DNA from: an uncultured Clostridia bacterium
GTDB lineage: Bacteria > Bacillota > Clostridia > Oscillospirales > Acutalibacteraceae
DNA: 18,800 bases
NCBI GenBank assembly: GCA_947165115.1
Contig: CAMUZD010000008.1
Span: 1 to 18,800 of the forward strand
Direction: 5' to 3'
Each line of letters starts with the position of its first letter. The first letter of the stretch is position 1. The notes under the pieces are model-generated. The model was not told the origin of the DNA, made no database searches, and saw only the letters and a program-made list of their open reading frames with translations. Positions 6,497-14,313 of this stretch are shown piece after piece. The position numbers and the translations under genes are program-made.

Positions 6497-8074
6497 ATGA
6501 TCAGTTACACTACTTTTTCCTTTTTTATCCTTTATTTCGGAATAACATTCTTGCTGTACTGCCTGGTCCCCAAACGTGTTAAGTGGTGTGTTTTGCTGCT
6601 TGGTTCATGCGTGTTCTACTTCATTTCAGCAAAAGGACACATTTTTTCTTTAATAATCAATGTCATTGTCATTTGGATAGTCGGGTTGGGGTTACAAATG
6701 ATTGATAATAAAGCGCAAAGCAAAACCCGATACAGTACAAAAGACGAAAAAAAGAAAATTAAAACGGTTTATTTAAAATATAAGAAACTGTTATTATCAT
6801 TGGGAATTACAATAACAGTTTCGTTGCTTATTGTTAGTAAATACAGCAACTTTTTTATTGACAATGCAAACAAAATTTGCAATTTAAATCTTAATTACAT
6901 TCAGATTGTACAGCCACTTGGCATTTCATTTTTCACGCTTGAAAGCATAAGCTACATTACAGATGTTTACAGAGGGAGTGTTAAAGCTGAAAAGAACCCG
7001 CTTCGCGTTTTGCTCTTCCTTTCTTTTTTTCTTACTGTAGTAGAAGGGCCTATTTCCAAATATACACAACTTTCATCTCAACTTGATAAAGGGATAAGTG
7101 TAAACTATGAAAATCTGAGCAAAGGATTCTTACTGGCAATTTGGGGTCTTTTTAAAAAAGTTGTCATTGCCGATAGGGCAGTAATACTTGTAAACAATGT
7201 TTTTGATTCTTATAAGAACCATACCGGAATTGCTATAGCGGCAGGAGTAGTGTTTTATACAATTCAACTATACTGTGATTTCTCAGGAATAATGGATGTT
7301 GTCTGCGGCTTGGGTCAAATGATGGGGCTGGCACTTGCATCGAATTTCAAACGTCCGTTTTTCTCAAAAACCATACAGGAGTTTTGGCAAAGATGGCATA
7401 TCACCCTGGGAAGCTGGCTCAGAGACTACATTTTCTTACCGTTATCACTATCCGAACCGATAAAACAAGCTTCAAGGAGATCAAAAAACATCCGATATCC
7501 CGGCTTTTCCAAACTTTATATACTGTTTATTCCTTTATTCTTTGTTTGGCTTCTTAACGGATTCTGGCATGGAGCAGAATGGAAATATGTAATATACGGA
7601 CTATACTATTTTTTGCTAATGCTGACAGGTATCGTCTTTGAACCGTCAATTGAAAAAATTTGCAAGAAGATAAAACTGAATCGTCAAGCAAAGCCATATC
7701 AGTTATTTCAAATAATCAAAACAATTATCATTGTGAATATTGGTATGCTTATTTTCAGAGCTGACAGTATTAAAACGGCCTTTGAAATGTTGGTTATTAT
7801 GATAACCAAAATCGATTTGGCAGCATTGATTCCGGGATATAAGAACGGCTTCAATCTTCTGCCATACGACTATACAGCCATAGTTTTGGGATCCATATTG
7901 TTGTTTTTGGTCAGTTATATTGAAGAGAAGGGTATTGACATTAAGGATAAAATATTCCACTTGCCTTATATTATAAAAACAATCATTTACATGTCTTTAT
8001 TACTAATCATAGTTGTTTTCGGTGCATATGGAGAGGAGTACGGCGTCGGCGATTTGATTTACGCTAATTTTTGA
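6497..8074 (+). CDS. AlgI-type MBOAT O-acyltransferase with DltX-like tail
   Basis: A 525-residue multi-pass membrane acyltransferase of the MBOAT family. The N-terminus (FSFFILYFGITFLLYCLVPKR) is typical of AlgI-like members. The core shows YCDFSGIMD (259-267), FWQRWHITLGSWLRDYIFLP (296-315, His301) and NGFWHGAEW (354-362) with His358 as the expected catalytic residue. IFRADS (419-424) lies before the last helices. Classical DltB is near 400 residues, so this protein is longer and closer to AlgI/PatA-type transferases. The very C-terminus is GDLIYANF, resembling the FIYFQF-type tail found at the end of DltX and of many envelope MBOATs, in which a Tyr is thought to take part in acyl transfer. 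It would move the acyl group from the carrier across the membrane. It begins 3 nt after the carrier gene; the ribosome site is weak. Confidence 0.88.
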   Translation: MISYTTFSFFILYFGITFLLYCLVPKRVKWCVLLLGSCVFYFISAKGHIFSLIINVIVIWIVGLGLQMIDNKAQSKTRYSTKDEKKKIKTVYLKYKKLLLSLGITITVSLLIVSKYSNFFIDNANKICNLNLNYIQIVQPLGISFFTLESISYITDVYRGSVKAEKNPLRVLLFLSFFLTVVEGPISKYTQLSSQLDKGISVNYENLSKGFLLAIWGLFKKVVIADRAVILVNNVFDSYKNHTGIAIAAGVVFYTIQLYCDFSGIMDVVCGLGQMMGLALASNFKRPFFSKTIQEFWQRWHITLGSWLRDYIFLPLSLSEPIKQASRRSKNIRYPGFSKLYILFIPLFFVWLLNGFWHGAEWKYVIYGLYYFLLMLTGIVFEPSIEKICKKIKLNRQAKPYQLFQIIKTIIIVNIGMLIFRADSIKTAFEMLVIMITKIDLAALIPGYKNGFNLLPYDYTAIVLGSILLFLVSYIEEKGIDIKDKIFHLPYIIKTIIYMSLLLIIVVFGAYGEEYGVGDLIYANF

Positions 8075-8076
8075 TT

Positions 8077-9123
8077 ATGAAAAACTATTATTCCAGAAGA
8101 AAAAATGCAATAAATATTATTAAAGTCATTGCATTTACCGCCGTGTTTATTATACTGCTTCAATCAATTTCCGTTCTTGTTTTTCCAAACAAAACCGCAG
8201 TTATATACAGCAACAAAAAAAGAGATGCATATTCCTTTATTAATGAACCCCGAAATACCATTCAAATTGCCGCGGTTGGTAACAGCAATCTTTATTCCGG
8301 TTTTTCTCCGATTGATTTTTGGAAAAAACAAAGGATTACAAGTGTTGTTTGCGCTTCTGCAGGACAAACCGTCAAGGAGTCAAGGCTGTTGATAGATCAG
8401 CTTTTTCAATATCAAAAGCCTAAACTCGTATTAATTGAAGCTGATATGATTTACGGTTACAGCATTCGTTCAAAGAACGATGTCAACAGCATAAATAGTC
8501 TTAATGAGTTTTTCACAAAAATGAATCCTGATTTATTCAAACAAGATGTAGAAAACATCTTTACAGTTTTTAAATACCATAATTGTATCAGGGGAAAACA
8601 TAATAAAAACGGTGTACTTAATACATATGGATATAAATATAATTCGAAGAAAGTTCCCCTCAAAAGCAATAAGTATATGATCCCTTGTAATTCAGTTGAA
8701 CCAATATCTGATTATGTTGAGAATCAATTGGATTTGCTGATTAAAAAATGCAAAGAGAATAATTCCGATGTTTTGATTGTTGCTATGCCTGCGGCAAGTT
8801 CCTGGGATTATGAACGTCACAACGCCATTAAAAAATACGCTTCAAAATCAAAGGTTCCTTTCATTGATCTTAATCTTCATTGCGATGAAATAGGCATAGA
8901 TATGAAAAACTGTTATAGGGATAAAGGAATTCACTTAAATTATAAAGGAGCAAAAGCTGCAACTGAATTTCTGGGTAAATATATAAGTTCGCAATATCAT
9001 ATCAATCCTTGTTCAGATGAGGCAATCAAAAATGATTGGGATAATAACTGCGCGGCATTTGAACTGTTCAGAAACAAACATAAACCCAAAAAGGATACTA
9101 CCGCTAATGGACAAACTGAATAA
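8077..9123 (+). CDS. DltD-like SGNH-fold membrane-anchored protein
   Basis: A 348-residue protein with one N-terminal membrane helix (about 14-37) and an extracytoplasmic domain. The domain begins AAVGNSNLYSGFSP (65-78), an SGNH block I with Ser70 as expected nucleophile, like the 'GSS-x-x-x-x-G' start of DltD and AlgX/AlgJ-type proteins. The segment CASAGQTVKES carries block II Gly, and the C-terminus has RDKGIHLNYKGA, giving Asp282 and His286 as the other two members of the triad. DltD helps transfer the acyl group onto the wall polymer, and this protein is probably its counterpart. It is shorter than usual DltD (about 400 residues). A TTG at 8071 could also start, but the ATG at 8077, just behind the MBOAT stop, is preferred by coupling. 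Its end overlaps the next gene. Confidence 0.75.
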   Translation: MKNYYSRRKNAINIIKVIAFTAVFIILLQSISVLVFPNKTAVIYSNKKRDAYSFINEPRNTIQIAAVGNSNLYSGFSPIDFWKKQRITSVVCASAGQTVKESRLLIDQLFQYQKPKLVLIEADMIYGYSIRSKNDVNSINSLNEFFTKMNPDLFKQDVENIFTVFKYHNCIRGKHNKNGVLNTYGYKYNSKKVPLKSNKYMIPCNSVEPISDYVENQLDLLIKKCKENNSDVLIVAMPAASSWDYERHNAIKKYASKSKVPFIDLNLHCDEIGIDMKNCYRDKGIHLNYKGAKAATEFLGKYISSQYHINPCSDEAIKNDWDNNCAAFELFRNKHKPKKDTTANGQTE

Positions 9124-9769
9124 CAAATCGAAAACTTTTGACAAAATGATTATTCTTTTTCTTTCAGGCAGTTTTACAGGGTATATTATTGAGGGGTTAT
9201 TCTGCCTTTTTTCAAAAGGGTGCTGGGAAAGTCATGTTGTAACACTCGTAGGTCCTTTGAATGCTCTTTACGGCATCGGGGCGGTGCTTTTTTATACAAT
9301 TGCAGTCCTTTTCAGATCGAAAAGCAATATGTATAAGGCATTGGCAATCGCTGTTTCAGCTACAATTCTGGAATTATTTACCGGTTTGTTTCTCAAAGAC
9401 CATCTTGGTATGAAAGCATGGGATTATACCAATCAATTCTTAAACTATCGCGGAATCATATGCCTGTCTTTCACACTTGTTTGGGGTGTTGCGGGTTATT
9501 TGTTTTGCGTTGCGTTTAACAATGTTGAAAGAATAATGAATAAAATCAAAGGATTAAAGATTCATATTATTTGTATTATTCTTTCGATTGTAACTGTATT
9601 AAATTTGTCCTTCACAGCTGTTTCGGTTGTCCGTTGGAGTGACAGACACTATAATTACAGCAGAAATACTAAAATAGGCAAAATGATTGACGCCTATGCC
9701 CCGGACGAATGGATGCAAAAAAGATTTGTGGAATGGTCTTTTATTGACATTAAAGACTTAAACAATTAA
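9107..9769 (+). CDS. PF06541-type multi-pass membrane protein (putative ABC transporter type IV)
   Basis: A 220-residue membrane protein with about five hydrophobic segments. VGPLNALYGIGAVL (48-61) and ATILELFTGLFLKDHLGMKAWDYTNQFLNYRGIICL (85-120) match the family called putative ABC-transporter type IV or CmpB-like. No ATP-binding partner is encoded nearby, and the biochemical role of this family is not established. A longer frame starts at 9017, but it would lie deep inside the DltD-like gene. The ATG at 9107 overlaps that gene by only 17 nt, has AAGGA upstream and gives a short hydrophilic N-terminus before the first helix. A more polar C-terminal segment (about 175-220) follows the last helix. 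It sits between the acylation enzymes and the two-component system, which suggests a part in export or sensing. Confidence 0.7.
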   Translation: MDKLNNKSKTFDKMIILFLSGSFTGYIIEGLFCLFSKGCWESHVVTLVGPLNALYGIGAVLFYTIAVLFRSKSNMYKALAIAVSATILELFTGLFLKDHLGMKAWDYTNQFLNYRGIICLSFTLVWGVAGYLFCVAFNNVERIMNKIKGLKIHIICIILSIVTVLNLSFTAVSVVRWSDRHYNYSRNTKIGKMIDAYAPDEWMQKRFVEWSFIDIKDLNN

Positions 9770-9788
9770 AATAATAAAGGGTGATAAC

Positions 9789-10460
9789 TTGAGAATTCTG
9801 ATAGTAGAAGATGAAAAAGAAATATCTGACGGTATACAGTCAGTTCTGCAAAAAAGCGGATATGAAACCGATGCGGTATATGACGGACTTGACGGGCTTG
9901 ATTATATTTTATCGGGTGTGTATGACCTGATTATTCTGGACATAATGCTGCCGAAAATCAATGGGATAGATGTATTGAAAAACGCCAGAGAAAACGGTAT
10001 TACAATTCCTGTTATTTTGCTGACTGCAAAGTCTCAAATTGAAGATAAAATAAATGGTCTGGACTGCGGCGCAGATGATTATCTGACCAAACCGTTTGAT
10101 GCAGGCGAGTTGTTGGCCAGAATCAGAGTGCAAACCCGCAATGCAGGAGAACAAACAGAAACCGGTCTGAAAGCTTACGATATACTGCTTGATAAAAACA
10201 CCTTTAAGCTTCATGGTAACGATAAATCTGTTAAACTTGCAAGAAAAGAGTATCAGTTACTTGAGTATCTTATGCATAACAAAGGACAAATACTGACAAG
10301 AGATATGCTGATAACAAAAATATGGGGATTTGAAGAAGAAAACGATTATAATAATCTTGATGTGTACATTTCATTTCTCAGGAAAAAGCTGAAATACGTT
10401 GAGGCAAAAGCTGCTATTGTCACAAAAAAAGGTATCGGATACTCTTTAGAAAAGGAATAA
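9789..10460 (+). CDS. OmpR-family response regulator
   Basis: A 223-residue DNA-binding response regulator. The receiver domain shows the acidic pair Glu7-Asp8, the phosphoacceptor Asp51 in LDIMLP, Thr79 and Lys101 in YLTKPF. The C-terminal winged helix (about 125-222) has KLARKEYQLLEYLMHNKGQILTRDML-type sequence and ends in GIGYSLE, as expected for OmpR/PhoB members. Translation starts at a TTG (9789) preceded by GGGTGAT, the only site giving the complete MRILIVEDE start. It lies 19 nt after the membrane protein gene and 3 nt before the sensor kinase. It most likely controls the upstream acylation operon, probably by binding in 4419-4734, but that is inferred from gene order. Confidence 0.94.
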   Translation: MRILIVEDEKEISDGIQSVLQKSGYETDAVYDGLDGLDYILSGVYDLIILDIMLPKINGIDVLKNARENGITIPVILLTAKSQIEDKINGLDCGADDYLTKPFDAGELLARIRVQTRNAGEQTETGLKAYDILLDKNTFKLHGNDKSVKLARKEYQLLEYLMHNKGQILTRDMLITKIWGFEEENDYNNLDVYISFLRKKLKYVEAKAAIVTKKGIGYSLEKE

Positions 10461-10463
10461 AAA

Positions 10464-11657
10464 ATGGTTAAAAAGCTGAGAATAAAGTTTATGGCGGTAA
10501 CAATGGTATTAATGCTTGTTGTGTTTTCGGCTTTTCTGATAATCAGTTATATAAATGATGATTATTGGAATACAGTCGATACCGCCAATACGCTTGAATG
10601 GATTGCGGAAAGCGGCGTGTTCACAATTGCTCAGACACATAGTGACACCGTTTTTGAACGCAGTGAATTATTGGATGATGACGGCTTGATTATAGGGGTA
10701 ATTACCGATAAAAACGGATTGGTTCTTTCACAACAGATAATAGGAAAAGGTCAGGATCAGCACTTAAATCAGGATATTATCACAAAAATTCTTTCACAAA
10801 AAGAAGGAAAGCAAAATTATAAAGCTTATGTTTACACAATTAAAGAATTAAATGACGGCAACAAACTGATTGTTTTGCAGGACACTTCAAACAAAAGCAA
10901 CGCATCTCTCCGGATTTTGGGAACTGTTTTATTGATTGCGCTCGGAGTCGGAGCTCTTGCTCTTTTGACTTTTTTTCTTTCAAAGTTTATTACTGAACCT
11001 GCAAAAAAAGCTCTTGAGAGAGAAAAACAGTTTGTGTCGGATGCCAGCCATGAGTTGAAAACACCAATCAGCGCAATCAGCATAAATGCTCAGGCAATTA
11101 ATGATGACAGTGATAATATACATATCAGGAATATTCTGATTGAAACTGAAAGAATTAATCGACTGATCGAAAAACTTCTGACACTTTCAAAACTAGAAGA
11201 AACACCGCTCATTTCCAAAAATCTCTGCTCTTTGACCGATATTGTAAATGAAATATCATTAACTTATGAAAGCGTTGCATTTGAAAAAGCAATAACATAT
11301 CAATGTGAAATATCGGAAGATATTTTCATAATGGGCGATGCCGATGAATTGAAACAACTGGTAATTATACTTATTGATAATGCCATAAAAAATACTGACA
11401 GTCCGGGACTTATAACGATAATGCTTAACAGATGCAATAACCATTCTGTTTTGAAAGTAAAGAATACGGGTAAAGGCATATCAGCAAAAGATCTCCCTCA
11501 TATTTTTGAAAGATTTTATACCCGCGGAGCATCCCGCAGTGATTGCTCTTATGGCTTAGGACTTTCAATAGCAAAATCCATTGTAGAAAGGCACAAAGGA
11601 TCTATTTCGGCAGAAAGCATTATCAATGAAGAAACAGTATTCACTGTGGTTTTTTAA
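10464..11657 (+). CDS. Sensor histidine kinase
   Basis: A 397-residue membrane sensor kinase and the expected partner of the preceding regulator. Two membrane helices (about 9-30 and 150-173) enclose an extracytoplasmic sensor region of about 120 residues with no domain I can name. The dimerisation box FVSDASHELKTPIS holds His196. The ATPase domain has the N box (LIDNAIKNT, with Asn306), G1 (NTGKGIS), F box (IFERFYTR) and G2 (YGLGLSIAKSIVERH). All catalytic features are present. The start has AAAGGA upstream and follows the regulator after 3 nt. The linked acylation genes suggest that it senses envelope stress or a cationic peptide, but the ligand is unknown. No clear terminator was seen after its stop. 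Confidence 0.94.
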   Translation: MVKKLRIKFMAVTMVLMLVVFSAFLIISYINDDYWNTVDTANTLEWIAESGVFTIAQTHSDTVFERSELLDDDGLIIGVITDKNGLVLSQQIIGKGQDQHLNQDIITKILSQKEGKQNYKAYVYTIKELNDGNKLIVLQDTSNKSNASLRILGTVLLIALGVGALALLTFFLSKFITEPAKKALEREKQFVSDASHELKTPISAISINAQAINDDSDNIHIRNILIETERINRLIEKLLTLSKLEETPLISKNLCSLTDIVNEISLTYESVAFEKAITYQCEISEDIFIMGDADELKQLVIILIDNAIKNTDSPGLITIMLNRCNNHSVLKVKNTGKGISAKDLPHIFERFYTRGASRSDCSYGLGLSIAKSIVERHKGSISAESIINEETVFTVVF

Positions 11658-11746
11658 ACCAATAAACAGAAAAACCGTAAAAAGTTTTGCTCGCTGTCCT
11701 TTAACGCTGTCGTAACACAGATTACGATATATGAAAGGTGTTTATT

Positions 11747-12271
11747 ATGATTAGCTTAAAGCCCCTTGAACAATCCGACAGAGAACAGTTCATACTCGAT
11801 AATCAGGAAGCGTTCAATTACGGGGCACTGGAAGAATTCGGCATGCGTGATGACCATTTTGAAGATGACGGTCAGATTATTTCGCGCGAAACAATCGAGC
11901 GCTCCATAGATGAGGGCGAAGCCTACCGCATTGTGCTTGACGGCAAAAATGTCGGCGGCGCAATAATAAGGGTTGACGGCGGCAGAGGCGACCTTGATAT
12001 TCTGTTTGTCTCCCCAAAAGTTCACAGCAAAGGTATCGGTTATGCTGCCTGGTGTGAGATTGAAAAGCTTCACCCCGAAGTTAAAGTGTGGGAAACTGTC
12101 ACGCCGTATTTTGAAAAACGCAACATTCATTTTTATGTAAACAGATGCGGATTTCATATTGTTGAATTCTTCAACAGTCATCATCCCGACCCGAATGATC
12201 CGGATTCTGCGGAAATGATTGACGGGCAGTTCCCCGACGGGATGTTCCGTTTTGAAAAGATAATGAAATAG
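11747..12271 (+). CDS. GNAT-family N-acetyltransferase
   Basis: A 174-residue acetyltransferase of the GNAT superfamily, expected to transfer acetyl from acetyl-CoA to an amine. The acetyl-CoA-binding turn is visible as LFVSPKVHSKGIGYAAWCEIE (HSKGIGYA equals the R/Q-x-x-G-x-G/A motif). It is preceded by the beta strands VGGAIIRVDGG and followed by FYVNRCGFHIVEF, the usual last strand-helix region. A GTG at 11738 is in frame, but the ATG at 11747 has AAAGGTG at ideal distance and is preferred. Base composition becomes clearly richer in GC than in the operon upstream. The substrate cannot be told from sequence. It is separated from the kinase gene by about 90 nt and lies about 100 nt before the XRE regulator. 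Confidence 0.85.
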   Translation: MISLKPLEQSDREQFILDNQEAFNYGALEEFGMRDDHFEDDGQIISRETIERSIDEGEAYRIVLDGKNVGGAIIRVDGGRGDLDILFVSPKVHSKGIGYAAWCEIEKLHPEVKVWETVTPYFEKRNIHFYVNRCGFHIVEFFNSHHPDPNDPDSAEMIDGQFPDGMFRFEKIMK

Positions 12272-12293
12272 ACATGCGTGTCTAATCCTGCGA

Positions 12294-12321
12294 AAACGGC
12301 AAATCTCACTCTTTGTCGTTT
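12294..12321 (+). terminator. Possible weak hairpin terminator after the GNAT gene
   Basis: AAACGGCAAA (12294-12303) can pair with TTTGTCGTTT (12312-12321) over 10 bp with one G-U pair and an 8-nt loop. No T run follows beyond the stem itself, so it may equally be an operator or an RNA hairpin in the leader of the next gene. Confidence 0.3.
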
Positions 12322-12336
12322 AAAAACCAGGGACTA

Positions 12337-12345
12337 TGTGATACT
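12337..12345 (+). promoter_or_regulatory. Candidate extended -10 promoter of the XRE regulator gene
   Basis: TGTGATACT (12337-12345) matches an extended -10 element. No good -35 lies at 16-18 nt. It is about 25 nt upstream of the ATG and would yield a short leader containing the AGGAGG site. It resembles the TGTGATAAT before the Dlt-like operon. Confidence 0.35.
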
Positions 12346-12368
12346 CTTGCGATGAAAGGAGGTTCGAT

Positions 12369-13205
12369 ATGGACCAGCAAAAGATCGGTTCCTTCTTAAA
12401 GGCGTTAAGATACGAAAAAGGACTGACGCAAGCCGAACTTGCAGAACAACTGAACACCACCAACCGTTCTGTATCCCGATGGGAAACGGGAAACACGATG
12501 CCAGATATCTGTGTTCTTATTGAATTAGCAGAGTTTTATCAGGTGGATATTAAGGAAATCCTCAACGGAGAAAGGCAGAGTGAGAAAATGAACGAGGATG
12601 TAAAAGCAACCGCAGAAAAAGTCGCAGAGTATTCAAAAAAAACCAACAAAAAGAAAATCACAAAAGTAGTAACGCTGATGCTTATACCGATTATTGCGTT
12701 AACGGCATTATTGGTAATCGTATTTTCAAGCAGAAGTATGCAGATATTACCCGACAGCTATCCCGCTTATCAACAGGTTACTCTAGATTCAAAGATTACC
12801 GATAAGCTGATAAACGATTATGTAACCGACCATATGCCCGAGAGTTCAGAAAACAATCATAACTTTTCAAATATAAAAGTCTTTTCTGTTGAAGAAAAAC
12901 AAAGCGGAGATTACTATGTTTACACATGGATTTATGAAGCGGAATATTCATACAATGACGGCGTACTGAAAGAAGGAAGCGCCTCATCCTATCCCTGCAG
13001 ATTTGAATTGTTAAAAGAAAACGACAGTTTCAGGATTGTGAATGCAGACGTTCCACGTGACGGATCCTACAATATTGAAGACAGAAAAAAACTGTTCCCC
13101 GGCTATGTTATAAAAATGATTGAAACGGTGCAGGAGGACGGAACGGTAAAAACGCTGTCGGATGAAACGTTAGCCGACGCAAAGGCATATTTCAATGTTA
13201 AATAA
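12369..13205 (+). CDS. Membrane-anchored XRE-family regulator
   Basis: A 278-residue protein. The N-terminal Cro/C1-type helix-turn-helix (about 5-64) reads GSFLKALRYEKGLTQAELAE, then TNRSVSRWETGNTMPD, which is textbook for this family. A charged linker leads to one membrane helix (about 99-119). The extracytoplasmic domain of about 155 residues (KLINDYVTDHMPESS to the end) has no name known to me and looks like a beta-rich, NTF2/PepSY-like or DUF domain. The ATG is preceded by a perfect AGGAGG at 6 nt. The arrangement suggests a one-component sensor that couples an outside signal to DNA binding. It lies 34 nt before the DUF4300 lipoprotein gene, which may share its transcript. Confidence 0.85.
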   Translation: MDQQKIGSFLKALRYEKGLTQAELAEQLNTTNRSVSRWETGNTMPDICVLIELAEFYQVDIKEILNGERQSEKMNEDVKATAEKVAEYSKKTNKKKITKVVTLMLIPIIALTALLVIVFSSRSMQILPDSYPAYQQVTLDSKITDKLINDYVTDHMPESSENNHNFSNIKVFSVEEKQSGDYYVYTWIYEAEYSYNDGVLKEGSASSYPCRFELLKENDSFRIVNADVPRDGSYNIEDRKKLFPGYVIKMIETVQEDGTVKTLSDETLADAKAYFNVK

Positions 13206-13239
13206 ATCCGCAATATCATTTATAAAAAGGTAAAAAACA

Positions 13240-14085
13240 ATGAGAAAAGTTTTAAGTATTCTGCTTGCAACGATAGTATTATTTCTGACCGGCTGTAGTG
13301 CAAAAACGCCCGAAAGAACAGCTGAACTACCTCAGGCGGCATATCTTATTGATGACGCAATTATTGATGAGGTCTGTACCACTCTTGAAAACAGCGGTCT
13401 GAAAAATACTGACGTATACAAAGAGTGGGCTAAAGACTTTTCCGATACTTCAGCTAAGAAAACTGAGCTTCCTAAGAATTGGTTAAAACTCGGCGACCTC
13501 AAAGGCGACCTGTATTCCTGTGCAGATTACTGGGAAAAGTCTCATAATTATTCCGATGTCAATTGCAGAATGACAGCAATGCTTCTTATGGGCGATTTGC
13601 TCAGAATCGATAATCCCGAAAAGACTTACAGCGGAACATATCTGATGATGGATGCAGATGCAATTGAAAACGTAGCCGAATACAGTGTTCTGAAAGAAAG
13701 AGAATTGGATTTTACAACTCTTTTCGGTGAAATGCCTATTCCTGAAAGCGGGCTTGCCGACGCGTTGCCGCAAAGCTGGCAAAAGCACGGCATCCGGTTA
13801 AATTCGGAAAAGGTATCTTTAATCAGCGTCGTAATTGAGGATACGATTAGCCCGGTTGCTTTTGTCGGTCACGCGGGGTTGCTCATCAACGAAGATGATT
13901 ATCTGTTGTTTGTTGAAAAGCTCGCTTTTGAACAACCATATCAGGCAACAAAGCTTAATAATACTGAAGAGCTTATTGCAATGCTTTCCGCCCGACCTGA
14001 GTATGCCGCAGAAGACGGAAAAGAGCCAAGTGTTATTTGCCGAAATGATATTGCAATAGGAAGAATAGCAAAGCCGAATCTGTAA
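13240..14085 (+). CDS. DUF4300-type lipoprotein
   Basis: A 281-residue predicted lipoprotein. The signal peptide ends in the lipobox LTGC (Cys19). The body matches what I know of DUF4300 proteins from streptococci and clostridia: an NCR motif (VNCRMTAMLLMGDLL), an acidic 'DADAIEN' segment, LFGEMP, and near the end VAFVGHAGLLINEDDYLLFVEKLAFEQPYQATKL, the most conserved part of the family. Function is unknown; the VGHxG and FVEK segments are suggestive of an enzyme-like pocket, but nothing is proven. AAAAGG lies 9 nt before the ATG. It follows the XRE sensor by 34 nt, so the two probably form a unit at the membrane surface. A hairpin terminator starts inside its last codons. Confidence 0.82.
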   Translation: MRKVLSILLATIVLFLTGCSAKTPERTAELPQAAYLIDDAIIDEVCTTLENSGLKNTDVYKEWAKDFSDTSAKKTELPKNWLKLGDLKGDLYSCADYWEKSHNYSDVNCRMTAMLLMGDLLRIDNPEKTYSGTYLMMDADAIENVAEYSVLKERELDFTTLFGEMPIPESGLADALPQSWQKHGIRLNSEKVSLISVVIEDTISPVAFVGHAGLLINEDDYLLFVEKLAFEQPYQATKLNNTEELIAMLSARPEYAAEDGKEPSVICRNDIAIGRIAKPNL

Positions 14086-14106
14086 AAAACAGTTTCGGCT
14101 CTTTTC
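14072..14106 (+). terminator. Intrinsic terminator of the XRE-DUF4300 unit
   Basis: AGCCGAATCTG (14072-14082) pairs with CAGTTTCGGCT (14090-14100) with one T-T mismatch, followed by CTTTTC. The stop codon TAA (14083-14085) lies in the loop, so the last codons of the lipoprotein gene form the left arm. Confidence 0.75.
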
Positions 14107-14313
14107 ATTTTTGGAGTAAATCGTGGTATCATCTCACAACACAATTGCCGCAATCCCTTAATTTGAAAGAGGTTTCGGCTTTTCGTTTGACTCCACTATT
14201 GGAAGAGAAATACTCTTCCGTTCATACTGCCAATACTGCTAAAGAAAACATATTGTCTTACCAGAAACATAAAAAGCATTTTTGATATTAGGTTAACACT
14301 TTTGCATTTTGCC
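14107..14313. other. Intergenic region with a small hairpin
   Basis: No credible gene was seen. GGAAGAG (14201-14207) and CTCTTCC (14213-14219) form a perfect 7-bp hairpin with a 5-nt loop and no T run. The phrase GTTTCGGCT followed by a T-rich stretch occurs both in the terminator (14092-14106) and again at 14172-14184, which hints at a decayed duplication. A promoter lies at its right end. Confidence 0.4.

Noticed and set aside
9017..9106. Longer N-terminus of the PF06541-type protein
   Set aside because: Would overlap the DltD-like gene by over 100 nt with a hydrophilic, unconserved-looking extension; ATG 9107 fits better.
4735..9123. Canonical dltABCD operon for D-alanylation of teichoic acid
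   Set aside because: Gene order, MBOAT type and substrate-pocket residues differ, so only 'Dlt-like' is claimed.
11756..12184. Minus-strand frame of 142 codons
   Set aside because: Antisense to the GNAT gene, which has clear motifs; no ribosome site or domain.
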